Positions 15,304 to 23,533 of a stretch of 23,774 bases of DNA are shown here, piece by piece. A model generated the notes under the pieces. It ran no database searches. It was not told the origin of the DNA and saw nothing but the letters and a program-made list of their open reading frames with translations. Source of the DNA: an uncultured Capnocytophaga sp. (GTDB lineage: Bacteria > Bacteroidota > Bacteroidia > Flavobacteriales > Flavobacteriaceae); assembly GCF_938029845.1 (NCBI RefSeq), contig NZ_CALHGG010000037.1, positions 1 to 23,774 of the forward strand, read 5' to 3'. How positions within the stretch are numbered: the first letter of the stretch is position 1; each line of letters opens with the position of its first letter. A program made the position numbers and the translations under genes.

Positions 15304-16497
15304 ATGAAAAAAATATTATATACGTTTTTGTCAGCAGCAGCGTTGGTAGGTTGTTCTCAGGATAACGATCTGGCTGCAGAAAGTTCTGTGGAAGATAAAG
15401 CAGAACAGAAAGAACAGTCACTCAATACTCAAAATGATTTGGATAAGTACTTAGAGCAGAAGATAGCCAAACCATTTAACATCAATATTCTTTATCGTTT
15501 TACCGATAATGAAAGATACGAAGGCTATTCCTTTGTGCCTACAGATTATCAAAAGGCAATTGAGTTTGCCAATGTATTTCATTACCTCTTTATAGAGCCT
15601 TATGTAAAAATAAAAGGACAGAACTTTCTTAAGGAATATTCTTTTAGTAAGATTGTTTTAGTAGGAGAATATGCCTATGAAGCAGGAGGTACTTATGTTT
15701 TAGGATGGGCATTGGCAGGAAAGAAAATACACCTGTTGAATATTAACAACTTAGAGTCTCATAATATCTACCAATTGACTTCAGGACCTTTCGAGACCCT
15801 ATATCATGAAGTAGCGCATACTTGGCACCAGGCTAAGCTCTATCCTACCAGCTTTGATAGGATTACTGCTTCCGATTACAAATATGGAAACTGGACAAAT
15901 CTTGTTCATGAAGAGGCTCTCAAATCAGGATTTATACAACCATATTGTGCCTATAATGCCGATGAAGACTTTGTAGAGACTATAGCACGTTATATGGTGT
16001 ATTACAATGCTACTCAAGATTGTGGCTGCGCTACTACCGACCAAAGTCGTTGGGGTAGGGCTTACCGCAATAAGGATTTGGATAGCAGTGTTACTGATGC
16101 ACAGCACTTAGCTGCTAATGTGACTACCGATGATACCGATGCCAATGTGGCTATCTATAGAGCGATCCCTGATGGTTTTGACAGAGAGCAATATACCGCT
16201 TGGAAAGCTAAGTTCTCTAATTATGGAGATGCAAGCGGAACATATTATTCTACCAATGTATGGGAAGAAGAACTCAAAAAAGCAGACGAAAAAATCCGTC
16301 CTACCGAAACCTATACAGGTAAAGAAAAATTGGAACAAAAGATGGTTGTCATCAAGAAATACCTACAGGACGAATGGCAGCTTGACTTGGATGTACTCCG
16401 CAAAGAAGTACGCAGCCGCTATCCTTATGTAGTAGGAAAGGATTTTGAGGGCAATACCGTACCTCGTAAGGATTTCTCAACATTAAATCTTAATTAG
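15304..16497 (+). CDS. Substrate-import-associated zinc metallohydrolase lipoprotein (Peptidase_Mx1 / TIGR04549 type), copy 2
   Basis: This 397-residue lipoprotein has its acylated cysteine at 17 (Leu-Val-Gly-Cys). The metal site is intact: His168-Glu-Val-Ala-His172, Thr-Trp-His175-Gln, and Glu225 in Asp-Glu-Asp-Phe-Val-Glu. The Cys240-Gly-Cys242 pair and the C-terminal Ser-Arg-Tyr-Pro-Tyr-Val-Val-Gly and Pro-Arg-Lys-Asp-Phe-Ser segments are shared with copy 1. After Cys-Gly-Cys-Ala-Thr-Thr-Asp it carries about 46 residues (247-292), rich in Asp, Ala and Thr, where copy 1 has a short calcium-loop-like segment. This accounts for most of the length difference. The activity (peptidase or other hydrolase) is predicted only. 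The stop is one base from the next ATG, so translational coupling is plausible. Confidence 0.88.
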   Translation: MKKILYTFLSAAALVGCSQDNDLAAESSVEDKAEQKEQSLNTQNDLDKYLEQKIAKPFNINILYRFTDNERYEGYSFVPTDYQKAIEFANVFHYLFIEPYVKIKGQNFLKEYSFSKIVLVGEYAYEAGGTYVLGWALAGKKIHLLNINNLESHNIYQLTSGPFETLYHEVAHTWHQAKLYPTSFDRITASDYKYGNWTNLVHEEALKSGFIQPYCAYNADEDFVETIARYMVYYNATQDCGCATTDQSRWGRAYRNKDLDSSVTDAQHLAANVTTDDTDANVAIYRAIPDGFDREQYTAWKAKFSNYGDASGTYYSTNVWEEELKKADEKIRPTETYTGKEKLEQKMVVIKKYLQDEWQLDLDVLRKEVRSRYPYVVGKDFEGNTVPRKDFSTLNLN

Positions 16498-16498
16498 G

Positions 16499-17839
16499 AT
16501 GAAAAAATATATTACTTTATTACTCACCGCTTCTTTTATAACTTCTTGTAGTTATAAGGAAGATAACCCTTTTGGAGATGATCAACAAGCCTTGCAGCGT
16601 ATACCTCAGCTGATGCAAGGATATAAAAAAGCTTGGGAGAATGACAGCTATTGGTTATTTACGGTTTTCCCAGGGGAAAATAAAAGCTTTCAAGCGCTTC
16701 CTGCAACTAACCAAGGCATAGGAGGATATAACTTTGTCATCAAGCTCAAAGATGGAAAAGTAATCGCTTCTTCTGAAGTAGCTTCTGATAACAACGAGGT
16801 AACTTCTTATTTTACCTACAATGCTAATGAAGCTCCAGGAGTGAGCTTTGATACCCATAACAAAATTTTGCATCACTTCTATGTATCCTCTTATGATTAT
16901 CCTCGCGGTAAAGGTGGAGATGTGGAATATCTTATAGAAAAAGAAGAAAATGGAACCTATACTTTCAAGGGAAAACTCTCTGGAAATACAATGGTTCTTA
17001 CCAGTCTGACAGGTGACAGGGCAGCTTTTCTAAACAAAATACGTGAAAATAGATCTTTGTTATTTGGAAAAATATTAGCTCCGGTGCAGATTAATGGTAA
17101 AACAGTGAATATGTTATTCTCTTCGTTAGAGCGTCAAATTGTTTTTAGCTATGATGGTAATAATGTTCAACAAGCTTTTGCACTTACTGAAAAAGGGATA
17201 AAATTCTATGAACCCGTGGATGTTAATGGTGTCAAGATAACAGAATTGTATATCAATAATGCCAAGACTGCCTTGACTACTCCCGATGGAGCTATAACTA
17301 TTAACTTTGTAAATCCTCCTATTATCTTTAATGGAACTGATGATATCAAATGGGCTACTTTTGATACAGGTTCAGCCTCTCAGGATTTGTTAGATCAGTA
17401 CGCTACTTTGAATACAACTGTAAAAGATTTGTATTATTGGTATGATTTGAATGTAGATAAGAATCTGCAAATTAGGCTTCTTCACAATGATGATTCAGGG
17501 TATGTGGTAGGTTTCAAAAAACATTTGTCCTATGATGCAAGGTGGTCAGGAGGTAATGATACTTTCTATGAAATCAATTTTGATGCAGTAGTAGGGCATC
17601 CTGACCAAATAGCCATAAGCCTTCGAGGAGAAGTAAAATCTCAATATTACAAGGTGGATCATCCAGATGAAAATCTATTACAAAATCGTTATAGTTGGTT
17701 TGCTAGCTTTATGTACAATTTTTATTCGTATATAGCGAGCAAATCTCCCTATAAAGTGGCAGATGATCCTAATAATACTAACTATTACAAGCTCACCAGT
17801 GTAAAAGATAGCAACACATGGTTCTTACTTAGTAAATAA
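16499..17839 (+). CDS. DUF4302-family lipoprotein, copy 2
   Basis: This 446-residue lipoprotein (Ile-Thr-Ser-Cys17) has a mature start of Cys-Ser-Tyr-Lys-Glu-Asp, again lysine plus two acidic residues, which favours export to the cell surface. It shares with copy 1 the Gly-Gly-Tyr-Asn segment, Phe-Asp-Thr ... Leu-His-His-Phe, Gly-Gly-Asp-Val-Glu, and the central Gln-Ile-Val-Phe-Ser-Tyr-Asp ... Val-Gln-Gln-Ala-Phe and Ala-Lys-Thr-Ala-Leu-Thr-Thr-Pro-Asp stretches. The C-terminal third is the most diverged. It is last in operon 2, with a terminator just beyond. Function unknown; its fixed position in both operons argues for a role in the same import process. Confidence 0.87.
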   Translation: MKKYITLLLTASFITSCSYKEDNPFGDDQQALQRIPQLMQGYKKAWENDSYWLFTVFPGENKSFQALPATNQGIGGYNFVIKLKDGKVIASSEVASDNNEVTSYFTYNANEAPGVSFDTHNKILHHFYVSSYDYPRGKGGDVEYLIEKEENGTYTFKGKLSGNTMVLTSLTGDRAAFLNKIRENRSLLFGKILAPVQINGKTVNMLFSSLERQIVFSYDGNNVQQAFALTEKGIKFYEPVDVNGVKITELYINNAKTALTTPDGAITINFVNPPIIFNGTDDIKWATFDTGSASQDLLDQYATLNTTVKDLYYWYDLNVDKNLQIRLLHNDDSGYVVGFKKHLSYDARWSGGNDTFYEINFDAVVGHPDQIAISLRGEVKSQYYKVDHPDENLLQNRYSWFASFMYNFYSYIASKSPYKVADDPNNTNYYKLTSVKDSNTWFLLSK

Positions 17840-17861
17840 CATCTTTTCATAATTTATACAG

Positions 17862-17887
17862 AACCTCTCCTTGTGGAGGTTTTTTTG
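17862..17887 (+). terminator. Rho-independent terminator of the second SusC/SusD operon
   Basis: AACCTC (17862-17867) pairs with GAGGTT (17876-17881), followed by a run of T. It lies 22 bases after the DUF4302 stop. Confidence 0.75.
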
Positions 17888-17922
17888 AAATCGTGAGATA
17901 AAATAGTGAGCTAAGCAGCACA

Positions 17923-17955
17923 AAAGAGGGATGAATATCATATTCACCCCTCTTT
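17923..17955 (-). terminator. Hairpin between converging transcription units (possible terminator)
   Basis: AAAGAGGGATGAATA (17923-17937) faces TATTCACCCCTCTTT (17941-17955) with one mismatch and a 3-base loop. It lies just beyond the 3' end of the minus-strand C69 remnant. The T-run is short on both sides. Confidence 0.5.
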
Positions 17956-17976
17956 CTCATTATGATAACTCCAAAA

Positions 17977-18663
17977 TTAAGCGCCTGCAAAGCGGTATTC
18001 CGCCTGTACATCTAAGGTTAAGCGGGTAAATAGGTCGTTGAGTAACTCACGGCTTACTGAAAGCACATCTTCTAAGAGCTTATCAGAAAAGCGTTGTAAT
18101 AACTGCTGTGCAGCTATAGGATGAGTAGGGTAGAGGGCAAGATAATCAGCCTCCATTTCACGTTGACGTTGTTCCATCTCGGCTTCAAAACGGTCATAGG
18201 TGTCACGTATCACGGGGGCATATTTGTTATAATTGACCATTCCTAAGGTCTGTACACGTCTTAGTATCCAGTAGGCGGAATCTTCTTTGCAATGGTTGTC
18301 GCCCTTAGTGTAGGCTTCAGGATAGGAAGCAACACCTTGGTAGATAGGAATAAAGAGTCCCAAAGCGGCCATACCGAAAGCCACATAGTTAATCTCGCCT
18401 ATAGCCTTGGGTAACTCTGGTCTTACTTGTAGGATATGGGTATGAGTGGCACGGAAAATAGCCACAGGACGGTAAGGTTCTTTGGGATTTCGGTGGAAAT
18501 AGGGGTCATGTGAAGTGCCCTGATAGTGGTGGTAATAAGCACGGCGTACATCGGCTAAGGAGATGCGTTTTTCCCCTTGTACAAATACGGGGAAATTGTT
18601 CTGAGTTACATCGTTCTCTATTTCAGGACATGACACTGGTCTCTGAGCACTAACTTCTGACAA
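17977..18663 (-). pseudogene. C-terminal remnant of a C69-family dipeptidase
   Basis: C69 dipeptidases are Ntn-hydrolases of roughly 500 residues that use an N-terminal cysteine made by autoprocessing. Only a C-terminal part of about 215 residues is here. From Glu-Ile-Glu-Asn-Asp-Val-Thr onward it fits the family: Tyr-His-His-Tyr-Gln-Gly-Thr, Tyr-Arg-Pro-Val-Ala-Ile-Phe-Arg, His-Ile-Leu-Gln-Val-Arg-Pro-Glu-Leu-Pro, Ile-Pro-Ile-Tyr-Gln-Gly, and Ser-Ala-Tyr-Trp-Ile-Leu-Arg-Arg. The catalytic N-terminal domain is missing. No ATG precedes the homologous part in frame; only a TTG in repeat-like DNA is available. The remnant has no stop or frameshift inside, so the loss may be recent. It ends close to the divergent RND promoter. 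Confidence 0.75.
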
Positions 18664-18673
18664 CTGACAACTG
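18657..18673. repeat. Short direct repeat (CTGACAA twice plus CTG)
   Basis: CTGACAACTGACAACTG sits exactly where the C69 coding similarity stops. It may be the scar or substrate of the deletion that removed the 5' half of that gene. Confidence 0.5.
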
Positions 18674-18692
18674 AAAAAATATGGAAACTTTT

Positions 18693-18724
18693 TTTGTTTA
18701 TTTAGTTTTTTTGCTTTACCTTTG
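18693..18724 (+). promoter_or_regulatory. Promoter of the RND pump gene
   Basis: TACCTTTG at 18717-18724 matches TAnnTTTG. TTTG at 18693-18696 lies 20 bases upstream. The ATG at 18748 is 24 bases downstream. Confidence 0.65.
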
Positions 18725-18747
18725 CCCCCGATTTAGAATTAATTACG

Positions 18748-21700
18748 ATGGATATTATCAAACTCTCTATCAAGCGACCCAGTGTCCTAATTGTGATGCT
18801 CTCCTTATTACTCTTGGGGGGCTTTTATTCCTATAAGCTCTTGAACTATGAACTCATTCCTAAGTTTGAGGTCAATGTGATAACTATCTCTACCATATAT
18901 GCAGGAGCGTCCCCTTCAGAAATTGAGAGTACCGTAACTAAGAAAATTGAAGATGCGGTATCTTCTTTGGAGAATATCAAAAAGATACAATCTAATTCCT
19001 ATGAGTCGCTCTCAGTGGTAATTATACAGCTAACCAATGATGCTAATGTGGATAATACGCTCAATGATGCCCAGCGTAAGATCAATGCCATTCGTGCTGA
19101 TCTCCCTACTGATGCCAAAGAGCCTTCCCTATCCAAGTTCTCCTTGTCGGACTTGCCAATTATCTCCATGGGAGTTACCTCCAATCTTTCCTCTCAAGAG
19201 CTTTATGACTTAGTGGATAAGAAGATACAGCCTGAACTCTCTCGTGTGCCTGGGGTGGCACAGGTCAATATCATTGGCGGTCGTAAGAGGGAAATTCGTG
19301 TGAATGTGGATGCTCAAAAACTCGAAGGTTATGGCCTTACCATTGCACAAATACAACAGTTGATTACAGCTTCCAATATAGAAATCCCTGCGGGGAAACT
19401 CAAAACGCGTGAAAATAGTACCTCCATCCGTGTCTTGGGTAAGATTCAGGATGTCGAGCAACTGCGTAACTTACCGCTTGTCTCCCAGAATGGTATCGAA
19501 ATCCGCCTTTCCGATGTAGCTGATGTACAAGATACAGAGGAAGATGCCACTAAAATAGCTCGTATCAACCAAGATAATACGCTCCTGCTCCAAGTACTCA
19601 AGCAAACCGATGCCAATGCGGTATCAGTAAGCGAACAGGTACGTAAGAAGATGGCTCAGATAGAAAAAACCTATGCCAATGAGAATGTAAAGTTACAATT
19701 GGCTGAGGATACCAGCGAATTTACACTACATGCAGCCAACTCTGTGATGTTTGACCTTTTCTTGGCGATTGTACTCGTGGCTGTGGTGATGTACTTCTTC
19801 CTTCACAGTTTGCGCAACGCACTCATTGTAATGGTTTCTATACCGACCTCACTCATTGCAGCCTTTATTGGTATGTACTTCTTTGGCTTTACGCTGAACC
19901 TGATGAGCCTTGTTGCTCTTTCAATGGTGGTAGGTATCTTGGTGGATGATGCTATTGTGGTCTTGGAGAACGTACACCGCCATATGGAGATGGGAAAGAA
20001 TAAGGTACGTGCTGCCTATGATGGGTCTAAGGAAATTGTCCTTACCGTTATGGCGATTACCTTGGTAATTGTGGTGGTATTCGTACCAATTTCTATAGGA
20101 AACTCCATAGTGGTGAATGTGGTAAAAGAGTTCTGTATGACAGTGGCTATTGCTACAGCGCTCTCCTTGCTGATGTCCTTTACCATAGTGCCTTGGCTCT
20201 ATTCTCGTTTTGGGAAGTTGGAACACCCTGATCCTAAATCTTTTATGGGGAAAATCTCTATTGGATTTGAGAATTTTATAAAGCGTATGACTCATTTCTT
20301 CTCTGACCTCTTGGTATGGTCGTTCAAGAACAAGTGGAAAACGATTATTTTGGTATTTTTCCTCTTTGCAGGTTCTTGTTCACTCATTCCTGCTGGATAT
20401 ATTGGTACAGAGTTCTTCCAAAACATGGATAGAGGTAAGTTCCTCGTACAGTTTGAATTGAACAAAGATGCTTCCTTGGAGCAAACCAATTTTATTACAC
20501 AGAAGGCAGAGAACTACTTGCGAGCGCTCAAGGTGCCTGGTACCAATAAGCCATTGGTAGAGCGTATGATTACTACTGTAGGACAGTCCACCAGTGGTAT
20601 GGGTGCTTCTCAGTCTACCGCTTATAAGTCCGAAATACAGATTACCCTTGTCGATAAGAAAGAGCGTAGCGAATCCACCAATATCATTGCCGCTAAGCTC
20701 AAGCGCGAACTCAGCCAGTACTTGGTAGATGCCAAAGTAAAGACTGTTCCAGTGGGGCTTATGGGAGCCGAACAAGCACCAATTGCCTTGGTGGTTACCT
20801 CTGACGATGTTAAGGTAGCTCAAGAATATGCATTAAAAACCGCTGAACTGCTCAAAACGATCCCTGGAGCTACCGAGGTGAAACTCTCTTCAGAGGCAGG
20901 AAACCCTGAGATCAATGTACAGCTGGATCGTGATAAGATGTCCATGCTGGGGCTTAACATCGCTACTGTAGGAGTAACTATGCGTACAGCTTTCAACGGA
21001 AATGATGATAGTAAGTTCCGTACTGGTGATTCTGAATATGATATTAATGTTGTCTTTGAAGAAGGTCATCGCCAGTCTATAGAGAACGTAGAGAATATGG
21101 TCTTTATCAACAGTGCAGGACAGCAAATAAAGCTCTCCCAGTTTGCCAAAGTGTTCTATGCCTCAGGACCTACCCTATTGGAACGTTATGATAAGTCACC
21201 TTCGGTAACCGTACAGGCTCAGTCCGTAGGACGCCCTACAGGTACCATCGTTTCTGAGTGGAAAGCAAAACTTGATACGATGGAAAAACCTGCCAATGTA
21301 CATTTCACCTTCTCAGGAGACCAAGAAAACCAAGATGAAGGCTTCGGTACACTCTTTGTATCACTTATTGCAGCTATCCTATTGGTGTACATGGTAATGG
21401 TAGTGCTCTATAACAGTTTCTCTCGTCCGTTTGTGGTGATGTTCTCCATTCCACTTTCCTTTATTGGTGCCTTGGTTGCTTTGGCATTGACCAATATGTC
21501 GCTCAATATCTTCACCCTATTGGGTATGATTATGCTCATCGGGTTGGTAGCTAAGAATGCGATTATGATTGTGGATTTTGCCAACCACCGTAAGGAAGAA
21601 GGCGAAGATACTGTAACAGCCTTGATACAAGCCAACCATGCGCGTTTCCGTCCGATCCTCATGACAACCATTGCTATGGTGGCAGGTATGATCCCGCTGG

Positions 21701-21924
21701 CAATAGCCTCTGGTGCTGGAGCTGAGATTAACAACGCCTTAGCGATTGTAATCATCGGAGGACTACTCTCCTCTCTGTTCTTGACCTTGATTGTCGTACC
21801 ATTGGTATATCTGATCTTTGATAACATTGGTAAGCGCTTTGGAAAAGGAGCCAAGATTGACTATGACCGCCTAATGATTGCTGACTACGAGCATAAGGAG
21901 ATCAAAGGCGAACACGAGATATAA
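18748..21924 (+). CDS. RND-family efflux transporter permease (AcrB/HAE-1-like)
   Basis: This is a full-length (1058 residues) inner-membrane proton-driven exporter, forming trimers in the family. The N-terminal helix is followed by a large periplasmic loop (~35-330), transmembrane helices 2-6 to about 480, another amphipathic/transmembrane stretch near 540, a second periplasmic loop, and a C-terminal helix bundle. The proton-relay residues are present: Asp400-Asp401 in Gly-Ile-Leu-Val-Asp-Asp-Ala and Lys936 in Gly-Leu-Val-Ala-Lys-Asn-Ala, matching AcrB Asp407/Asp408/Lys940. The short C-terminal tail is charged. It has its own promoter and a terminator hairpin. No membrane-fusion or TolC-like gene is adjacent, which is unusual because these are normally co-transcribed. 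The substrate cannot be deduced; drug, bile salt or dye export are family possibilities. Confidence 0.93.
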   Translation: MDIIKLSIKRPSVLIVMLSLLLLGGFYSYKLLNYELIPKFEVNVITISTIYAGASPSEIESTVTKKIEDAVSSLENIKKIQSNSYESLSVVIIQLTNDANVDNTLNDAQRKINAIRADLPTDAKEPSLSKFSLSDLPIISMGVTSNLSSQELYDLVDKKIQPELSRVPGVAQVNIIGGRKREIRVNVDAQKLEGYGLTIAQIQQLITASNIEIPAGKLKTRENSTSIRVLGKIQDVEQLRNLPLVSQNGIEIRLSDVADVQDTEEDATKIARINQDNTLLLQVLKQTDANAVSVSEQVRKKMAQIEKTYANENVKLQLAEDTSEFTLHAANSVMFDLFLAIVLVAVVMYFFLHSLRNALIVMVSIPTSLIAAFIGMYFFGFTLNLMSLVALSMVVGILVDDAIVVLENVHRHMEMGKNKVRAAYDGSKEIVLTVMAITLVIVVVFVPISIGNSIVVNVVKEFCMTVAIATALSLLMSFTIVPWLYSRFGKLEHPDPKSFMGKISIGFENFIKRMTHFFSDLLVWSFKNKWKTIILVFFLFAGSCSLIPAGYIGTEFFQNMDRGKFLVQFELNKDASLEQTNFITQKAENYLRALKVPGTNKPLVERMITTVGQSTSGMGASQSTAYKSEIQITLVDKKERSESTNIIAAKLKRELSQYLVDAKVKTVPVGLMGAEQAPIALVVTSDDVKVAQEYALKTAELLKTIPGATEVKLSSEAGNPEINVQLDRDKMSMLGLNIATVGVTMRTAFNGNDDSKFRTGDSEYDINVVFEEGHRQSIENVENMVFINSAGQQIKLSQFAKVFYASGPTLLERYDKSPSVTVQAQSVGRPTGTIVSEWKAKLDTMEKPANVHFTFSGDQENQDEGFGTLFVSLIAAILLVYMVMVVLYNSFSRPFVVMFSIPLSFIGALVALALTNMSLNIFTLLGMIMLIGLVAKNAIMIVDFANHRKEEGEDTVTALIQANHARFRPILMTTIAMVAGMIPLAIASGAGAEINNALAIVIIGGLLSSLFLTLIVVPLVYLIFDNIGKRFGKGAKIDYDRLMIADYEHKEIKGEHEI

Positions 21925-21940
21925 TGATTAGTAATGATAG

Positions 21941-21976
21941 ACTAATGGCTAATTCCTTAAAGGGTTAGCCATTAGT
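21941..21976 (+). terminator. Perfect 12-bp stem-loop after the RND gene (probable terminator)
   Basis: ACTAATGGCTAA (21941-21952) pairs exactly with TTAGCCATTAGT (21965-21976). The 12-base loop holds a small CCTT/AAGG inner stem. The downstream sequence is A/T-rich without a strong T-run. Confidence 0.55.
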
Positions 21977-21994
21977 CATTAATTATTATTGCTA

Positions 21995-22032
21995 TTGAAT
22001 ATTAACAATTGATAATTAACAATTAACAATTA
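21995..22032. repeat. A/T-rich iterated ATTAACAATT motif
   Basis: ATTAACAATT and overlapping variants (GATAATTAACAATTAACAATTAA) occur back to back just upstream of the M48 promoter element. It resembles the simple intergenic repeats common in Bacteroidota. No function can be assigned. Confidence 0.45.
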
Positions 22033-22039
22033 AATCCCT

Positions 22040-22047
22040 TATATTTG
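22040..22047 (+). promoter_or_regulatory. -7 element of the M48 protease promoter
   Basis: TATATTTG matches TAnnTTTG, 26 bases before the ATG at 22074. No well-spaced -33 TTG is evident in the repeat region upstream. Confidence 0.5.
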
Positions 22048-22073
22048 CATCTTGTAATTATAAAGAGATTTAT

Positions 22074-22880
22074 ATGAAAAGAACAATTTTAACAGCCTTG
22101 TGTATGGTAGCGATAGCTACTGCGCAGGCACAGATCAATATTGGAAAGATGGCAGGTGCCGTTAGCAAAGGGGCGCAAGCGCTTTCCTTTAGTAATGAGG
22201 ATGCTCAAAAGTTGTCCAAAGAATCGGTTGATTGGATGGATACCCACAATAAAGTGGCGGATGCAAAAAGTCCTTATGCAAAACGGCTTAACCGTCTCTT
22301 CGACAAGCACAAAAACGAAGACGGCATGACCCTCAACTACAAGGTGTATTTGGTAACCGATATCAATGCGTTTGCCTGTGCCGACGGTAGTGTACGCGTT
22401 TTCTCCTCCCTTATGGACTTGATGACCGATGATGAACTTTTGGCTATCATTGGTCATGAAATAGGCCACGTAAAGAATGAGGATACCAAGGATGCCATTA
22501 AGGCTGCCTATACCAGAGCCGCCCTACAAGAAGCAGGCGCAGCGGCTTCCAATACGGTAAAGACCTTGAGCGAAAGCCAATTAGGCGAAATGGCCGAAGC
22601 CATGCTTGATACCAAGCACAGCAAGAAGCAAGAATCCCAAGCCGATGAGTATTCCTATAACTTCATGAAGAAGCATGGTTACAATGTAGTAGGGGTATAT
22701 ACCGCCTTTAAGAAGTTAGCCCTACTCTCTGGAGGAGAAACCCAAAGCCGTTTCCAAAAGATGATGAGCTCACACCCTGATAGTGAAAAGCGTGCAGAAG
22801 CTGCTAAGAAACGCGCTATCAAGGACGGACTTTGGAAAGACCCAGGAGAAGTGAAACTCCCTACAACACCTATTGAATAA
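22074..22880 (+). CDS. Secreted M48-family zinc metallopeptidase (LoiP/Oma1-like)
   Basis: This 268-residue protein has a signal peptide (about 1-19, Ala-Thr-Ala-Gln-Ala), so it acts in the periplasm. The zinc-binding motif is His128-Glu129-Ile-Gly-His132. The third ligand is Glu187 in Gln-Glu-Ser-Gln-Ala-Asp-Glu-Tyr, and the family's Ser-Ser-His-Pro-Asp motif is at 232-236. M48 proteins of this short, soluble type (such as LoiP) degrade misfolded or selected periplasmic and outer-membrane proteins. The cysteine at 10 is too early and poorly placed for a lipobox, so I favour a soluble form. It has its own promoter and a strong terminator, and no evident link to the neighbouring pump beyond a possible shared envelope-stress theme. 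Confidence 0.9.
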   Translation: MKRTILTALCMVAIATAQAQINIGKMAGAVSKGAQALSFSNEDAQKLSKESVDWMDTHNKVADAKSPYAKRLNRLFDKHKNEDGMTLNYKVYLVTDINAFACADGSVRVFSSLMDLMTDDELLAIIGHEIGHVKNEDTKDAIKAAYTRAALQEAGAAASNTVKTLSESQLGEMAEAMLDTKHSKKQESQADEYSYNFMKKHGYNVVGVYTAFKKLALLSGGETQSRFQKMMSSHPDSEKRAEAAKKRAIKDGLWKDPGEVKLPTTPIE

Positions 22881-22900
22881 GGGTCTTTTGACCAAAAACT

Positions 22901-22948
22901 ATAAATTCTTTTGGTATAACTATCTGTGCCAAAAGAATTTATTTTTTA
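22901..22948 (+). terminator. Rho-independent terminator of the M48 protease gene
   Basis: ATAAATTCTTTTGG (22901-22914) pairs perfectly with CCAAAAGAATTTAT (22929-22942), directly followed by a run of T. Confidence 0.8.
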
Positions 22949-22976
22949 TCTATGATAGAAAGAAATTTTTGATACG

Positions 22977-23008
22977 TTTGTATATCTGTTGATTATTTGT
23001 TATTTTTG
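22977..23008 (+). promoter_or_regulatory. Promoter of the DUF2004 gene
   Basis: TATTTTTG at 23001-23008 and TTTG at 22977-22980, with a 20-base spacer, match the phylum consensus. The position fits the ATG at 23028 and rules out the longer in-frame TTG start at 22989. Confidence 0.6.
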
Positions 23009-23027
23009 TTGCCTAAAATTAAGCACT

Positions 23028-23480
23028 ATGACTACCTACGAATTACCTTATTTCGGGAAGGTTACCTTTTCTGAAGATGATGATTACCACGAAATAGAAG
23101 ATGTGGATATCAACGGCTCCTCAGTGTTAATCACTATTGATTGTATGGGAGAAACACCCTCTAAAGCTCAGGGAACAGCTATTGAGCAATTGTTAGCACA
23201 CTTGCCTGAACTTGACCAACAGATTCGCAACGAATTTATAAAAGTCTATCGTTCTAGCGAGGAATCTATGGTGAAAGATTATGTGCAAATAGTAGAAGAA
23301 ATGGCTGATGTGCAAGGGGAAGAATTGCTTACAGCACTTGAACTTACCAATCTCAATATCTCCCTTTTTGCAACAGAGTTTGCGGGTTTCGACTATACTT
23401 TACCAGAAGTTACTGATGAAATTCTTGTAGTAATGGTAGATGAAGAAAGGAAAATCATACGCTTTACGATTGAGTCGTAA
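23028..23480 (+). CDS. DUF2004 domain-containing protein
   Basis: This is a 150-residue acidic protein with no signal peptide, so probably cytosolic. It opens with Tyr-Glu-Leu-Pro-Tyr-Phe-Gly-Lys-Val, the characteristic start of DUF2004 proteins. Then come a Gly-Ser-Ser-Val-Leu-Ile-Thr-Ile-Asp strand, a helix ending Leu-Pro-Glu-Leu-Asp, and a C-terminal beta section (Asp-Glu-Ile-Leu-Val-Val-Met-Val-Asp). The biochemical role is not known. The ATG at 23028 is preferred over the TTG at 22989 because the promoter -7 element lies between them. A similar small protein follows 53 bases downstream, perhaps in the same transcript, as no terminator is seen between them. Confidence 0.8.
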   Translation: MTTYELPYFGKVTFSEDDDYHEIEDVDINGSSVLITIDCMGETPSKAQGTAIEQLLAHLPELDQQIRNEFIKVYRSSEESMVKDYVQIVEEMADVQGEELLTALELTNLNISLFATEFAGFDYTLPEVTDEILVVMVDEERKIIRFTIES

Positions 23481-23533
23481 ATGATTTATTATAATGTTCT
23501 GCTTTAAAGTTAATTAAAAAACATCTTTTGAAT

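Noticed and set aside
3033..17839. Identification with the iron capture system or a named PUL of Capnocytophaga canimorsus
   Set aside because: The architecture (SusCD plus Mx1 hydrolase plus DUF4302, twice) does not let me match it to a named locus from sequence alone, and no iron-specific motif was recognised.
21925..22073. RND pump and M48 protease as one operon
   Set aside because: A perfect 12-bp hairpin, an A/T-rich repeat and a separate promoter -7 element lie between them.
22074..22103. M48 protease as a lipoprotein using Cys10
   Set aside because: The cysteine sits too near the N-terminus and the preceding Leu-Thr-Ala-Leu does not make a lipobox; a signal peptidase I site after Ala-Gln-Ala fits better.
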